From an uncultured Pelagibacteraceae bacterium (GTDB taxonomy: Bacteria; Pseudomonadota; Alphaproteobacteria; Pelagibacterales; Pelagibacteraceae): a stretch of DNA of 64,000 bases. Under the pieces are notes generated by a model that was given only the letters and a program-made list of their open reading frames with translations, had not been told where the DNA came from and did no database searches. Location of the stretch: positions 1-64,000 of the forward strand of contig CABZCA010000005.1 of the NCBI GenBank assembly GCA_902524115.1. Direction: 5' to 3'. Numbering within the stretch: position 1 is the first letter of the stretch; every line of letters begins with the position of its first letter. Below are positions 1 to 9,457 of this stretch, piece after piece. The translations under genes and the position numbers were made by a program.

Positions 1-1
1 A

Positions 2-1243
2 AATGATATAATTAATTTACAACTAGATGGAAAATATTTATTACAAAATAAAGAGGATAATTTTTTTATTAAATACAAAGGTAGGCAAAATAACTTTGAA
101 CTTTATACATTATTAAATTTAGATGAAAGTGATTTAAATATTGACGAAATTCAATATTTAAAGAAAAAAAATATTCCATCAAAAATAGAAATTTTATTAA
201 ATAAATCTAAAAATAACTTAAATTTGCAGAAAATCATTTTTACAGAAAACAAAAATTATATTTCAGTAAATAATCTATATTTATCCGAAGATTTAAAACT
301 ACAGAGTGTGAACAATATTGATATAAATTTTCAAAATAGTAAAGGTATTAAAAATAATTTTAAATTAAAAAAAAATTCAAATAATTATCAACTAATTGGA
401 AACCAAATCGATGGAGAAAAAATAATTGAAAAATTATTGAAGAGTAATAACAAAACTAAGTTTTCAAATTTCTTTGATAATTTAAATACTTCAGTAATGT
501 TGAATTTAGAAAAAGTATATTTAGAAAAAGATGAATATCTTAAAAAATTTGTTGGAGAATTTGACATAAAAAATAATAAATTAGTTGTAGCTAAAGCTAA
601 TGGAGTTTTGGATAAAGAAAATCAGTTCTCATATTCTTATAGAACAACAGCTAAGAATGAAAAAATTACAAATATATTTATTCAAGAACCAAAAGCATTT
701 ATAAATAATTATAAATTTATAAAAGGTTTTGATGAAGGTGTATTAAAACTAAGTTCAATCAAAATTGATAATACATCTAGGTCAAATCTCAAAATTACTA
801 ATTTTAAAGTCAAAGAAGTACCAGTTTTAGCAAAAATTCTTACACTCGCATCTTTACAGGGAATTGCTGATCTTTTGACTGGTGAGGGAATAAGATTTAA
901 TGAATTTGAAATGGATTTTAAGAGAAAAAACAATCTAATAGAGATAGATGAGATGTACGCACTAGGACCAGCTATTTCAATAATGATGGAGGGTTATATT
1001 GAGAAAGACAGGATAACAAGTTTAAGAGGAACCTTAGTGCCTGCAACAACTATTAATAAGAAAATAGCCAAAATTCCTTTACTAGGTAGCATTTTAGTGG
1101 GCAGCAAAACTGGTGAAGGTATATTTGGTGTCAGTTTTAAAATTAAAGGACCACCTAATGACTTAAAAAGTACAGTTAATCCAATAAAAACTTTAACTCC
1201 AAGATTTATTACAAGGACTTTAGAAAATCTTAAAGGTAATTAA
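2..1243 (+). CDS. AsmA-like / YhdP-type envelope protein, C-terminal part (cut by window edge)
   Basis: The frame is open from the left edge of the window, so only the last 413 residues are visible and the start lies outside. The final ~100 residues carry the pattern of the AsmA-like C-terminal region (YhdP/DUF3971 type): a GPAISIMMEG stretch, GTLVPATTIN, a KIPLLGSIL segment, GEGIFGVSFKI and GPPNDLKSTVNP near the end. Family members are large inner-membrane-anchored proteins with a long periplasmic beta-rich body, implicated in lipid transport between the membranes. That role is family knowledge, not shown here. The visible part is very Asn/Lys/Ile-rich and has no transmembrane helix. Its stop overlaps the stop of convergent tyrS by four bases. 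Confidence 0.75.
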   Translation, partial: NDIINLQLDGKYLLQNKEDNFFIKYKGRQNNFELYTLLNLDESDLNIDEIQYLKKKNIPSKIEILLNKSKNNLNLQKIIFTENKNYISVNNLYLSEDLKLQSVNNIDINFQNSKGIKNNFKLKKNSNNYQLIGNQIDGEKIIEKLLKSNNKTKFSNFFDNLNTSVMLNLEKVYLEKDEYLKKFVGEFDIKNNKLVVAKANGVLDKENQFSYSYRTTAKNEKITNIFIQEPKAFINNYKFIKGFDEGVLKLSSIKIDNTSRSNLKITNFKVKEVPVLAKILTLASLQGIADLLTGEGIRFNEFEMDFKRKNNLIEIDEMYALGPAISIMMEGYIEKDRITSLRGTLVPATTINKKIAKIPLLGSILVGSKTGEGIFGVSFKIKGPPNDLKSTVNPIKTLTPRFITRTLENLKGN

Positions 1244-2463
1244 TTTGTAATTTTAAAGTGCTTTTTTTTTCCTATAGATAGCTTAATAAAACCCTTGTCT
1301 GAGAATAAATTAGGATCAATTATATACTTTTCATCAAGTACATTTTCATTATTTAATTTTATCCCGTTTGACTTAATTAATCTTCTTATTTCTGATTTAG
1401 AAATATCCTTATTTACAAAAGAAATTAGCTCAACTATATTTTTTGATAAAATATCGTTATTGACTTTTATCCCTGGAAGATTTTCTCCTGTAGAATTCTC
1501 TTTAAAAGTATTTTTTGCGAGTTTTTCAGACTTTTCAGCTTCTTTTATTCCATGTAGCATTTCTGTTACATTATTGGCGAGTAAAATTTTTAGTTCGTTT
1601 ATATCCTTATCTTTTTCCTTCTCTATTTTATCTAAAGACAGATCAGTAAACATTTTTAAAAACTTTAATACATCCCTATCATCAGTATTTCTCCAAAACT
1701 GCCAATAATCATATGGGGATAACATTTCTTTATTTAACCATACTGCCCCTTTTTCAGTTTTACCCATTTTAGTACCTGATGCTAATGTTATTAGTGGAGT
1801 GGTTAAGCCAAATGCCTGATTTCCGGATTCTCTTTTAATTAATTCAACACCGTTTACTATATTTCCCCATTGATCAGAACCACCAATTTGTAAATTACAT
1901 TTGTTTGATTTATTAAGTTCATAAAAATCATATGCTTGTAAAATCATATAATTAAATTCCATATAACTTAAAGATTGCTCTCTTTCTAATCTTAATTTAA
2001 CACTATCAAATGTTAACATTTTATTTATTGTAAAATGTTTACCTATATCTCTTAAAAAATCTATATAATTGAGTTTGCTTAACCATTTATAATTATTCAC
2101 AAAAATTGGTTTTAATTTTGAATTATTTGTTTTAAGAAAAATTTTAAAAACCTTTTTTATATTATTAATATTATACTCAATTTGTTTTTCAGAAAGGATT
2201 TTTCTAGTTTCCTCTTTACCCGATGGATCTCCTATTCTAGTCGTACCCCCACCCAATAGAACAATTGGTCTGTGGCCATACTTTTGTAAAAGTCTAAGAC
2301 ACATGATTTGTAATAAACTTCCAACATGTAAACTTGGAGCCGTACTATCAAATCCAATATAAGCATTTGTGCTTTCTTTATTTAATAGATTTGATAATTC
2401 TATTTCATTGGTACATTGATAATAGTACCCTCTCTCTTTAAATTCTTTTAAAAAATTATTCAT
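1240..2463 (-). CDS. tyrS: Tyrosyl-tRNA synthetase
   Basis: 407-residue class I aminoacyl-tRNA synthetase that charges tRNA-Tyr in the cytoplasm. The HIGH-type signature is HVGS at residues 46-49, after the YIGFDSTAPS strand. The tyrosine-pocket segment GGSDQWGN lies mid-protein, and the KMSKS loop reads KMGKT (about residue 230). The last ~60 residues form an S4-type RNA-binding domain (SKSEIRRLIKSNGIKLN). The length is normal for bacterial TyrS. It is convergent with the AsmA-like gene and divergent from anmK, with only 47 bases between the two starts, so both promoters must sit in or near that gap. Confidence 0.97.
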   Translation of the reverse strand: MNNFLKEFKERGYYYQCTNEIELSNLLNKESTNAYIGFDSTAPSLHVGSLLQIMCLRLLQKYGHRPIVLLGGGTTRIGDPSGKEETRKILSEKQIEYNINNIKKVFKIFLKTNNSKLKPIFVNNYKWLSKLNYIDFLRDIGKHFTINKMLTFDSVKLRLEREQSLSYMEFNYMILQAYDFYELNKSNKCNLQIGGSDQWGNIVNGVELIKRESGNQAFGLTTPLITLASGTKMGKTEKGAVWLNKEMLSPYDYWQFWRNTDDRDVLKFLKMFTDLSLDKIEKEKDKDINELKILLANNVTEMLHGIKEAEKSEKLAKNTFKENSTGENLPGIKVNNDILSKNIVELISFVNKDISKSEIRRLIKSNGIKLNNENVLDEKYIIDPNLFSDKGFIKLSIGKKKHFKITN

Positions 2464-2510
2464 AGGTCTATAATCTTACAATATACATATTTTAATAAAA
2501 AAAAATAAGA

Positions 2511-3605
2511 ATGGAAAAAAACTTATCTGCACTTGGATTTATGAGTGGTACATCTGGTGATGGTGTTGATACTTCCGTCATTAGTTCTAATGGCAAAGAT
2601 ACTATTAATATCAAATATAATAGATTTGATCCTTATCCGACAAGCCTTTCAAATAAAATTCATAGAGTAAAAGAAAGCATTTCGGAAATGCAAGACTTGC
2701 TAAAATATTCTTCTGAAATTGGAAAATTAGAGTTAGAAATTACTGATTTTCATATTGATATAGCAAACAAGACAACTAAAGAAGTTGATTATGACCTAAT
2801 CGGTTTTCATGGTCATACTATTTATCATAATACAGAGGAAAAAATTTCAAAACAAATTGGACTTGGTGCTAATTTATCAAAAATAACAAATAAAGATGTA
2901 GTTTATAACTTTAGACAAAACGATATTAAAAATGGAGGTGAGGGTGCACCTTTATCTCCTATTTATCATCTAGCACTAATAAAATCACTGTTAAATGAAA
3001 ATAAAGTTAAAATTCCAATTTCAATATTAAATATTGGTGGAATTGCCAATATCACCGAAATTGAGAAAGATTTTAAAATTACTAGTAGAGACATAGGGCC
3101 TGGAAATTGTCTAATAGATAAATGGATAAGAAAAAATTCCGATAAATTTTTTGATGAAAATGGAACTTTGGCTAATAAAGGAAAAACAGATAAATTTATT
3201 TTTGATCAATATTTAGATAATTACTATTATAGCAAAGTTAATTCTAAAAGATCTCTTGATACAAATGATTTTGATATTTCTTTTGCCAAAGGTCTCTCTT
3301 TGGAAAATGGTACAACCACAATTACAGACTTAACTTCTGAATTATTATCCAAAAAAATAGGTATTAATGATATTTATATTTGTGGTGGTGGTAGAAAAAA
3401 TAAATATTTAATTAACTCTTTAAAAAAAAAAATTAATAATAAATTATATTTAATCGATGACTTAAATATAGATGGTGACTATATAGAGTCTCAAGCATTT
3501 GCATTCCTTGCAATCAGATCTTACTTAGGTCTTCCTATTTCATTTCCTTCAACAACAAATTGTAAAAGTCCAACAGTAGGAGGAAAAGTTATAAAAAATT
3601 TTTAA
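2511..3605 (+). CDS. anmK: Anhydro-N-acetylmuramic acid kinase
   Basis: 364-residue sugar kinase of the ASKHA fold. In known members it phosphorylates and opens 1,6-anhydro-MurNAc to MurNAc-6-phosphate during cell-wall recycling. The N-terminal phosphate loop reads GFMSGTSGDGVD (family usually MSGTSLDG). The NILNIGGIANIT strand, RDIGPGNCLID segment and ICGGGRKN motif near residue 295 are family hallmarks. Length matches the family. It starts 47 bases from the divergent tyrS start. No murQ or other recycling gene is next to it. The downstream alpha/beta hydrolase gene converges on it with no spacer. Confidence 0.93.
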   Translation: MEKNLSALGFMSGTSGDGVDTSVISSNGKDTINIKYNRFDPYPTSLSNKIHRVKESISEMQDLLKYSSEIGKLELEITDFHIDIANKTTKEVDYDLIGFHGHTIYHNTEEKISKQIGLGANLSKITNKDVVYNFRQNDIKNGGEGAPLSPIYHLALIKSLLNENKVKIPISILNIGGIANITEIEKDFKITSRDIGPGNCLIDKWIRKNSDKFFDENGTLANKGKTDKFIFDQYLDNYYYSKVNSKRSLDTNDFDISFAKGLSLENGTTTITDLTSELLSKKIGINDIYICGGGRKNKYLINSLKKKINNKLYLIDDLNIDGDYIESQAFAFLAIRSYLGLPISFPSTTNCKSPTVGGKVIKNF

Positions 3606-4271
3606 TTAATAAAGAGCTGTTTCTTTTTTTATATACTTATTTAAAGATTTTATTAATTCTTTATCATTTTTAGAAAAGAAATGATTAGCATCTTGAATAG
3701 ATTCAAAATCTACTTTAATCCCTTTTTGTTCACTTAGTCTCTTATTTAAATCGTTGATATGTTCAAAAGGAACAAGTTCATCTTTTTTTCCATAAATCAT
3801 AGTACCGGATGTTGGGCATGGAGATAAAAATGTAAAGTCATAAACATTTGGCTGAGGTGAAACTACTATAAATCTATTTATTTCTGGTCTTCTCATAAGT
3901 AATTGCATTGCTATTAAAGAACCAAATGAAAAACCAGAAACCCAACATTGAGAGTTATCAAAATTTTCTCTTTCTAGCCAATCTAATGATGCTGCAGCAT
4001 CTGCCAGTTCTCCTTGTCCATTATCAAACTCTCCGTCGCTTTTACCTACTCCTCTAAAATTTACTCTACAAACTGAAAAATCGTTATCTACAAATGTTTG
4101 AAATATATCTACAACAACTTTGTTATTCATTGTTCCACCATACTGTGGATGAGGATGTAAAACTAAAGCAATTGGAGAAGTATTTTTTTTACTTTTAAAA
4201 TATTTAGCTTCTAGTCTTCCAGCCGGACCTGGTATAAATATTTCAACAATTTTGTTATCTACTGATGCCAT
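3606..4271 (-). CDS. Alpha/beta hydrolase (COG2945-like)
   Basis: 221-residue single-domain hydrolase. The HPHPQYGGTMNNKV segment (about residues 39-52) forms the oxyanion side and is typical of the small COG2945-like hydrolases. The nucleophile elbow is GFSFGS, with Ser115 as predicted nucleophile. GKKDELVPFEH and DANHFF near the C-terminus supply the likely Asp and His of the triad. There is no signal peptide, so it is predicted cytoplasmic. The substrate is unknown; family members are annotated as esterases or dienelactone-hydrolase-like proteins without firm function. It is transcribed alone, away from the suf operon, across a 130-base gap that holds the suf promoter. Confidence 0.8.
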   Translation of the reverse strand: MASVDNKIVEIFIPGPAGRLEAKYFKSKKNTSPIALVLHPHPQYGGTMNNKVVVDIFQTFVDNDFSVCRVNFRGVGKSDGEFDNGQGELADAAASLDWLERENFDNSQCWVSGFSFGSLIAMQLLMRRPEINRFIVVSPQPNVYDFTFLSPCPTSGTMIYGKKDELVPFEHINDLNKRLSEQKGIKVDFESIQDANHFFSKNDKELIKSLNKYIKKETALY

Positions 4272-4349
4272 TGATTATTAATCTCAAAAAAAATTAAGGT
4301 TTTTTCTATCAAAATTGAGTGACAAAATGCAAGTATTTAAATACTAATT

Positions 4350-4374
4350 AATCTTGACTAAAATAGTCGGGTAT
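4350..4374 (+). promoter_or_regulatory. Predicted IscR type-1 operator overlapping the suf promoter
   Basis: A 25-base site matches the Escherichia coli IscR type-1 consensus (ATASYYGACTRWWWYAGTCRRSTAT) at 23 of 25 positions as compared by eye. Its core is the inverted repeat GACTA-AAA-TAGTC at 4356-4368. It overlaps a promoter with -35 TTGACT (4354-4359), a 16-base spacer and -10 TATAAG (4376-4381). The first downstream gene encodes an IscR-like protein, so autorepression by cluster-loaded IscR is the natural reading. Binding itself is inferred. Confidence 0.8.
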
Positions 4375-4401
4375 ATATAAGTCCCGTTAATTGCGGAAAG
4401 T

Positions 4402-4815
4402 ATGAAATTATCAAGTAAGGGCAGATATGCTGTAATGGCTTTAGCAGATCTAGCTAAGTTTAATTTAAATGAGCCAGTTTCATTAAGAGATATATCTTTG
4501 AGACAGGGTATTTCTATTGATTACTTGGAACAACTATTTTCTAAATTAAAAAAAAATAAAATAGTAAATAGCGTCAGAGGTAATAGAGGAGGTTATATTT
4601 TATCTAAGCAAGCCTCAGAAATTAAAATTTCGGACGTATTTATAGCTGTAGATGAAAAAATAAAAACAGTTGGCTGTGAGAAACACTCTGATAGCGGATG
4701 TAATGGTAAGTCTTCGAAATGCATCACTCATGATTTATGGGATGAATTAGAAGATTACATAAACAATTTTTTCCAACAAAAAACATTAAGTGATTTAATT
4801 AATAAGAGAATTTAA
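4402..4815 (+). CDS. iscR: Rrf2-family iron-sulfur cluster regulator IscR
   Basis: 137-residue winged-helix regulator of the Rrf2 family. The N-terminal MKLSSKGRYAVMALADLA helix and the recognition region around residues 30-65 (SLRDISLRQGISIDYLEQLF, then VRGNRGGY) are canonical. Cluster ligands are conserved as Cys92, Cys100, Cys107 and His110; E. coli IscR uses Cys92/98/104 and His107, so the spacing here is slightly longer. It is therefore predicted to bind [2Fe-2S] and repress the suf operon from the type-1 operator just upstream. It is the first gene of the operon and abuts sufB directly. It is the only transcription factor gene recognised in the window. Confidence 0.93.
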   Translation: MKLSSKGRYAVMALADLAKFNLNEPVSLRDISLRQGISIDYLEQLFSKLKKNKIVNSVRGNRGGYILSKQASEIKISDVFIAVDEKIKTVGCEKHSDSGCNGKSSKCITHDLWDELEDYINNFFQQKTLSDLINKRI

Positions 4816-6258
4816 ATGGATAATAGACAAAAAGAAATTGATAATTTAAAAGATTACAAATACGGTTTTACTACTGATATTGAAAACACAAGAGCTCCTA
4901 AGGGATTAAATGAAAATGTAATTAAATTTATATCTAATATTAAAAAAGAACCTCAATGGATGCTTGATTTTAGATTAAAAGCATTTGAAAGATTTAAACA
5001 GCTAAAAGAACCAGATTGGCAAAAACCAAAATATCCAAAAATAGATTATCAAGATTTATATTACTATTCAGCACCTAAAAGTATGAAAGATAAACCAAAA
5101 AATTTAGATGATTTAGACCCTAAACTTTTAGAAACTTATAAAAAATTAGGTATTCCACTTCAAGAGCAGAAAAGACTTAATGGTATAGCAGTTGATGCAG
5201 TGTTTGACTCTGTATCAGTTGCAACTACATTTAGAGAAGAACTTACAAAGCAGGGAATTATTTTTTGTCCAATATCAGAAGCAATTCAAAATCATCCTGA
5301 ATTAGTTAAAAAATATTTAGGTTCAGTGATCCCAGTCACTGACCATTTCTTTGCAACTTTAAACTCTGCAGTTTTTACAGATGGATCATTTGCCTACATA
5401 CCTGAAGGCGTACGTTGCCCAATGGAGCTTTCAACATATTTTAGAATAAACGCATCTAATACAGGTCAGTTTGAAAGAACATTAATTGTTGCTGATAAGG
5501 GAAGTTATGTAAGTTATTTAGAAGGCTGTACTGCTCCAATGAGAGATGAAAATCAGTTACATGCTGCAAATGTCGAATTAGTTGCATTAGATGATGCAGA
5601 AATAAAATATTCCACAGTTCAGAATTGGTATCCTGGTGATAAAGATGGAAAAGGTGGAATTTATAATTTTGTTACAAAGCGTGGTTTGTGCAAAGGAAAG
5701 AATTCAAAAATTTCTTGGACCCAAGTTGAAACTGGTTCTGCTATTACATGGAAATACCCAAGTTGTATTTTAAAAGGTGATAATTCAGTTGGCGAATTTT
5801 ACTCTATAGCTATTACGAATAATCATCAAAAAGCAGATACTGGAACTAAAATGATACATTTAGGAAAAAATACTAAAAGTAAAATAATATCAAAAGGTAT
5901 TAGTGCTGGTTTCTCAGATATGACTTATAGGGGCTTAGTTGATATTTCCTCAAAAGCCATAAATTCCAATAATTACACTCAATGTGATTCTTTATTAATG
6001 GGTAACAAATGTGGGGCGCATACAGTTCCATATATTAAAAATAAAAATTCAGAATCAAATATTGCTCATGAAGCTACAACGTCAAAAATTAGTGAAGAGC
6101 AACTATATTACTGTCAACAGAGGGGCTTAAGTGCTGAAGAGGCAGTTGGATTAATTGTTAATGGATTTTGTAAAGAGGTATTACAACAATTGCCAATGGA
6201 ATTTGCCGTAGAAGCTCAAAAACTAGTTGGTATTAGTTTAGAAGGCAGTGTCGGCTAA
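4816..6258 (+). CDS. sufB: Fe-S cluster assembly scaffold subunit SufB
   Basis: 480-residue SufB, core of the SufBC2D scaffold on which Fe-S clusters are built. Recognisable segments are [27 protein letters not shown], the [16 protein letters not shown] region and the C-terminal [23 protein letters not shown] block with the helix that contacts SufC. The conserved Cys in the C-terminal beta-helix region are present ([17 protein letters not shown]). Length is typical. It begins immediately after the iscR stop codon and its own stop overlaps the sufC start, consistent with translational coupling. Confidence 0.97.
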   Translation: MDNRQKEIDNLKDYKYGFTTDIENTRAPKGLNENVIKFISNIKKEPQWMLDFRLKAFERFKQLKEPDWQKPKYPKIDYQDLYYYSAPKSMKDKPKNLDDLDPKLLETYKKLGIPLQEQKRLNGIAVDAVFDSVSVATTFREELTKQGIIFCPISEAIQNHPELVKKYLGSVIPVTDHFFATLNSAVFTDGSFAYIPEGVRCPMELSTYFRINASNTGQFERTLIVADKGSYVSYLEGCTAPMRDENQLHAANVELVALDDAEIKYSTVQNWYPGDKDGKGGIYNFVTKRGLCKGKNSKISWTQVETGSAITWKYPSCILKGDNSVGEFYSIAITNNHQKADTGTKMIHLGKNTKSKIISKGISAGFSDMTYRGLVDISSKAINSNNYTQCDSLLMGNKCGAHTVPYIKNKNSESNIAHEATTSKISEEQLYYCQQRGLSAEEAVGLIVNGFCKEVLQQLPMEFAVEAQKLVGISLEGSVG

Positions 6259-6992
6259 TGTTAAAAATAAATAAATTAAACGCAAAAATTGATAGTAAAG
6301 AAATTTTAAAGGAATTTTCTTTAAATATAAATCCTGGAGAGGTTCATGCAATTATGGGACCAAATGGATCTGGTAAAAGCACACTATCAAATATCTTATC
6401 TGGTAAAAAAGGTTATGAAGTTTCGGGAGAAGTACTTTTTGAAGAAAAAGATTTATTTGAACTTGAAACAGAAGATAGAGCTCATAAAGGTATTTTTCTT
6501 GCCTTTCAATATCCATTAGAAATTCCTGGTGTTAATACAAATATATTCCTAAAGACTTCATTAAATGCAGTAAGGAAAGCAAGAGGTGAGAAAGAGCTTG
6601 ATGCTATAGAATTTTTAAAATTAGTGAAGGAAAAATCTAAAGAACTTAAATTTGATGAAGAAAAATTAAATAGACAATTAAATGTAGGTTTTTCAGGTGG
6701 AGAAAAAAAGAAAAATGAAATTTTGCAAATGTCATTATTGGCTCCAAAATTATCAATTTTAGATGAAACAGATTCAGGCCTAGATATTGATGCATTAAGA
6801 ATTGTAGCTGATGGAGTTAATTCATTAAGGGATAATAAAAATTCATTTTTAATAATTACACATTACCAAAGATTACTTGATTATATTAAACCAGATTTTG
6901 TCCATGTTTTAATGGATGGCAAAATTGTAAAATCTGGTGGTGCAGAATTAGCTTTGGAATTAGAAAAAAAGGGGTATGAAAATTTTCATTAG
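6258..6992 (+). CDS. sufC: Fe-S cluster assembly ATPase SufC
   Basis: 244-residue soluble ABC-type ATPase that powers the SufBCD scaffold. Walker A is GPNGSGKST (residues 34-42), the Q-loop is FLAFQYP, and the signature is FSGGEKKKNE. Walker B reads LSILDETDSGLD, with the DETDSGLD form typical of SufC rather than the DEPT of transporters. The switch His is in IITHYQR. There are no membrane segments and no permease partner nearby, as expected. It overlaps sufB by one base and sufD starts one base after its stop. Confidence 0.97.
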   Translation: MLKINKLNAKIDSKEILKEFSLNINPGEVHAIMGPNGSGKSTLSNILSGKKGYEVSGEVLFEEKDLFELETEDRAHKGIFLAFQYPLEIPGVNTNIFLKTSLNAVRKARGEKELDAIEFLKLVKEKSKELKFDEEKLNRQLNVGFSGGEKKKNEILQMSLLAPKLSILDETDSGLDIDALRIVADGVNSLRDNKNSFLIITHYQRLLDYIKPDFVHVLMDGKIVKSGGAELALELEKKGYENFH

Positions 6993-8240
6993 ATGAAAGA
7001 ACAATTACAAAAAGATTTTGATAATACTATTAGAAATTTATCCTTATCTCAAAAAGATATTGAAATAAAAAAATTTTATTTAGATAATTTTATAAACAAA
7101 GGTTTTCCAAATAGAAAAGAGGAAGACTGGAAATTTTCTGACCTTAATCAAATAATAAAAAAAAATATTGGAGAGCTAAGTTTTTATAGTGACTATACAT
7201 ATACAAATAAAGTTGATACTTCTGCATTCGTAGATGGTCTAGAGCATAACAAAATAGTATTTATCAATGGTAGAATAGAAAAAATTGATTTTGATTATGA
7301 AAAAAAAGATCAAATAGAAATAATTGATCAGTCAGAAACTATTAATAAATTTAATAATAATAGTTCTTTGTCTGACTTAAATAGCGCTTTTACTAATAAG
7401 TCTTTTAAAATAGTGGTTAAAAAAGGTTATCAATTAACAAAACCTCTGATTATTTATCACACAACAAACTCTAAAATTTGGTCTAAAAATATTAATTTAA
7501 GACTAAATTTTGAGTTATATGAAAACAGCTCATTAAGATTAATTGATTTATTTAGGGACACTTCAGAAAAAAATTTTCTGAATATATTTTACAACTTTGA
7601 TTTAAAAGAAAACTCCGTTTTAAAAAATTACAAAGTAGATAAATTTGAAAATAAAAATATTAAGTATTCCTTCAATAATATTGAGCAAGATAAAAATAGC
7701 ATTTCTGAAACTTTTATTTTATCCTCAGGATCGAATTTTTTTAAAAATGAAATTAACTGTAATTTAAATGGAGAATATTCATCATCTTTTGTAAATGGTA
7801 TTTTCTCTATAAATAATAACAAACATCATGAAATTAGAACAATAATAAATCACTTAACTGAAAATACGAAAAGCTATCAACTTATAAAAAGTGTTTTAGA
7901 AGATAGTTCTAGAGCAGTATATCAAGGAAAAATATTTGTTAACTCTAAAGCACAAAAAACTGATGGTTATCAACTGAGTAAAGCAATATTGTTAAATAAA
8001 GACTCTGAATTTAATGCTAAACCAGAGTTAGAAATTTATGCAGATGATGTAAAATGTTCACATGGTTCAGCATCTGGTAGTCTTAATGAGGATTCAATAT
8101 TTTATTTGATGTCTAGAGGATTAAATTATCAACAATCGAGAGAACTTTTGATAAACGGTTTTTTGTTAGATGTTGTTGAAAAAATTACTGACCCTGAAGT
8201 AAAAAATTTAATTAAAAATATGATTGGAATAAAGGAATGA
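6993..8240 (+). CDS. sufD: Fe-S cluster assembly scaffold subunit SufD
   Basis: 415-residue SufD, the SufB paralogue that completes the SufBC2D complex and is linked to iron entry. The N-terminal part is poorly conserved (GFPNRKEEDWKFSDL is the usual landmark). The C-terminal half has the diagnostic segments YQGKIFVNSKAQKTDGYQ, KPELEIYADDVKCSHG and the FYLMSRGL...ARELLINGF-like block, here SRELLINGFLLDVV. The Cys and His of DDVKCSHG are the conserved cluster-site residues. It overlaps the sufS start by four bases (ATGA). Confidence 0.95.
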   Translation: MKEQLQKDFDNTIRNLSLSQKDIEIKKFYLDNFINKGFPNRKEEDWKFSDLNQIIKKNIGELSFYSDYTYTNKVDTSAFVDGLEHNKIVFINGRIEKIDFDYEKKDQIEIIDQSETINKFNNNSSLSDLNSAFTNKSFKIVVKKGYQLTKPLIIYHTTNSKIWSKNINLRLNFELYENSSLRLIDLFRDTSEKNFLNIFYNFDLKENSVLKNYKVDKFENKNIKYSFNNIEQDKNSISETFILSSGSNFFKNEINCNLNGEYSSSFVNGIFSINNNKHHEIRTIINHLTENTKSYQLIKSVLEDSSRAVYQGKIFVNSKAQKTDGYQLSKAILLNKDSEFNAKPELEIYADDVKCSHGSASGSLNEDSIFYLMSRGLNYQQSRELLINGFLLDVVEKITDPEVKNLIKNMIGIKE

Positions 8241-9457
8241 AAATTGAAAATATAAAAGATGAGTTTCCCATTTTTGATGAAAAAATTCAAAATAATGATT
8301 TAGTTTATTTAGATAGCGCTAATTCATCACAAAAACCAAAAGTAGTAGCCGATAAAATAAATGAGTTTTATACTAAGCAATTTTCAAATGTTGGAAGAAG
8401 TGTTCATTATTTAGCAGTTGCGGCAACCAACTTATATGAAAATACAAGATCCTCTGTGCAAAAATATATTAATGCTAAAGATAAAAATGAAATAGTTTTT
8501 ACTAAAGGAGCTACTGAAGCATTAAATTTAGTAGCCAATACTCTAGGGCAAAAATATCTGAATGAGGGTGATGAAGTTTTAATTACGGAGCTTGAACATC
8601 ATTCAAATTATGTACCTTGGCATTTCTTAAGAAAAGCAAAAAATATTAAAATTAATTTTGCAGAGGTAAATGATGATGGAGATATTTGTCTGGAGGATAT
8701 TGAAAAAAAAATAACTTCTAAGACTAAAGTAATTGCAATTACTCATTTATCTAATGTAACAGGAGCGATTTTGCCTGTTAAAGAAATAGTAGATCTTGCC
8801 CACTCAAAGGGAATAATAGTTGTCATTGATGGCTGTCAGGGAGCTCCTCATCTAAAATTAGATATGCAAGATTTAGATTGTGATTTTTATGCAATATCAT
8901 GCCATAAAATGTACGGACCTACTGGACTAGGTGTTTTATATGGTAAAAAGAAGTGGTTAGAAGAACTGCCACCCTATCAAGGTGGAGGTGGAATGATTAG
9001 AGAAGTCAAAAAAGATAAAATATCTTACGGTGATTTGCCAAATAAATATGAGGCTGGTACAATGGCTACAGCTCAAGTTATTGCATTTGATCAGTCAATT
9101 AAGTTTATGGAGAGTATTGGTATAGAGAATATCATGAAACATGAAGCTGATTTAGTTGAATATGGTCAAGAATTGTTACAAAAAAATAATTCTGTTAAAT
9201 TGATCGGTAGTCCAAAGAATAAAGGTGGAGTTTTATCATTCACATTAGAAGGTGTCCACCCACACGATATTGCAACAATTCTTGATGAAGACGGTGTTGC
9301 AATAAGAGCAGGTCATCATTGCTGTCAAATATTACACGATAAATTAAATATACCTGCTAGTGCAAGAGCGTCAGTTGGAATTTATAATACTAAAGATGAT
9401 TTAGACAAGTTAAACGACTCAATTAATAACTGTAAAAAAATATTTAATTTAAAATGA
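8237..9457 (+). CDS. sufS: Cysteine desulfurase SufS
   Basis: 406-residue PLP-dependent group II cysteine desulfurase that takes sulfur from cysteine for the Suf scaffold. The PLP lysine is Lys224 in SCHKMYGPTG, and the cofactor His is in ELEHHSN. The catalytic Cys is in RAGHHCCQ (Cys362, followed by a second Cys). The short active-site loop is that of group II enzymes. These usually need a sulfur acceptor such as SufE or SufU; the next gene supplies a SufU type. It overlaps sufD and sufU by four bases each. Confidence 0.96.
   Translation: MKIENIKDEFPIFDEKIQNNDLVYLDSANSSQKPKVVADKINEFYTKQFSNVGRSVHYLAVAATNLYENTRSSVQKYINAKDKNEIVFTKGATEALNLVANTLGQKYLNEGDEVLITELEHHSNYVPWHFLRKAKNIKINFAEVNDDGDICLEDIEKKITSKTKVIAITHLSNVTGAILPVKEIVDLAHSKGIIVVIDGCQGAPHLKLDMQDLDCDFYAISCHKMYGPTGLGVLYGKKKWLEELPPYQGGGGMIREVKKDKISYGDLPNKYEAGTMATAQVIAFDQSIKFMESIGIENIMKHEADLVEYGQELLQKNNSVKLIGSPKNKGGVLSFTLEGVHPHDIATILDEDGVAIRAGHHCCQILHDKLNIPASARASVGIYNTKDDLDKLNDSINNCKKIFNLK

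Noticed and set aside
709-933. Minus-strand open frame inside the AsmA-like gene
   Set aside because: It lies wholly within a well-supported gene, has low-complexity composition and matches no family.
1295-1708. 137-codon plus-strand frame antisense to tyrS
   Set aside because: Shadow of the tyrS coding strand; Ser/Phe-rich antisense composition and no start signal.
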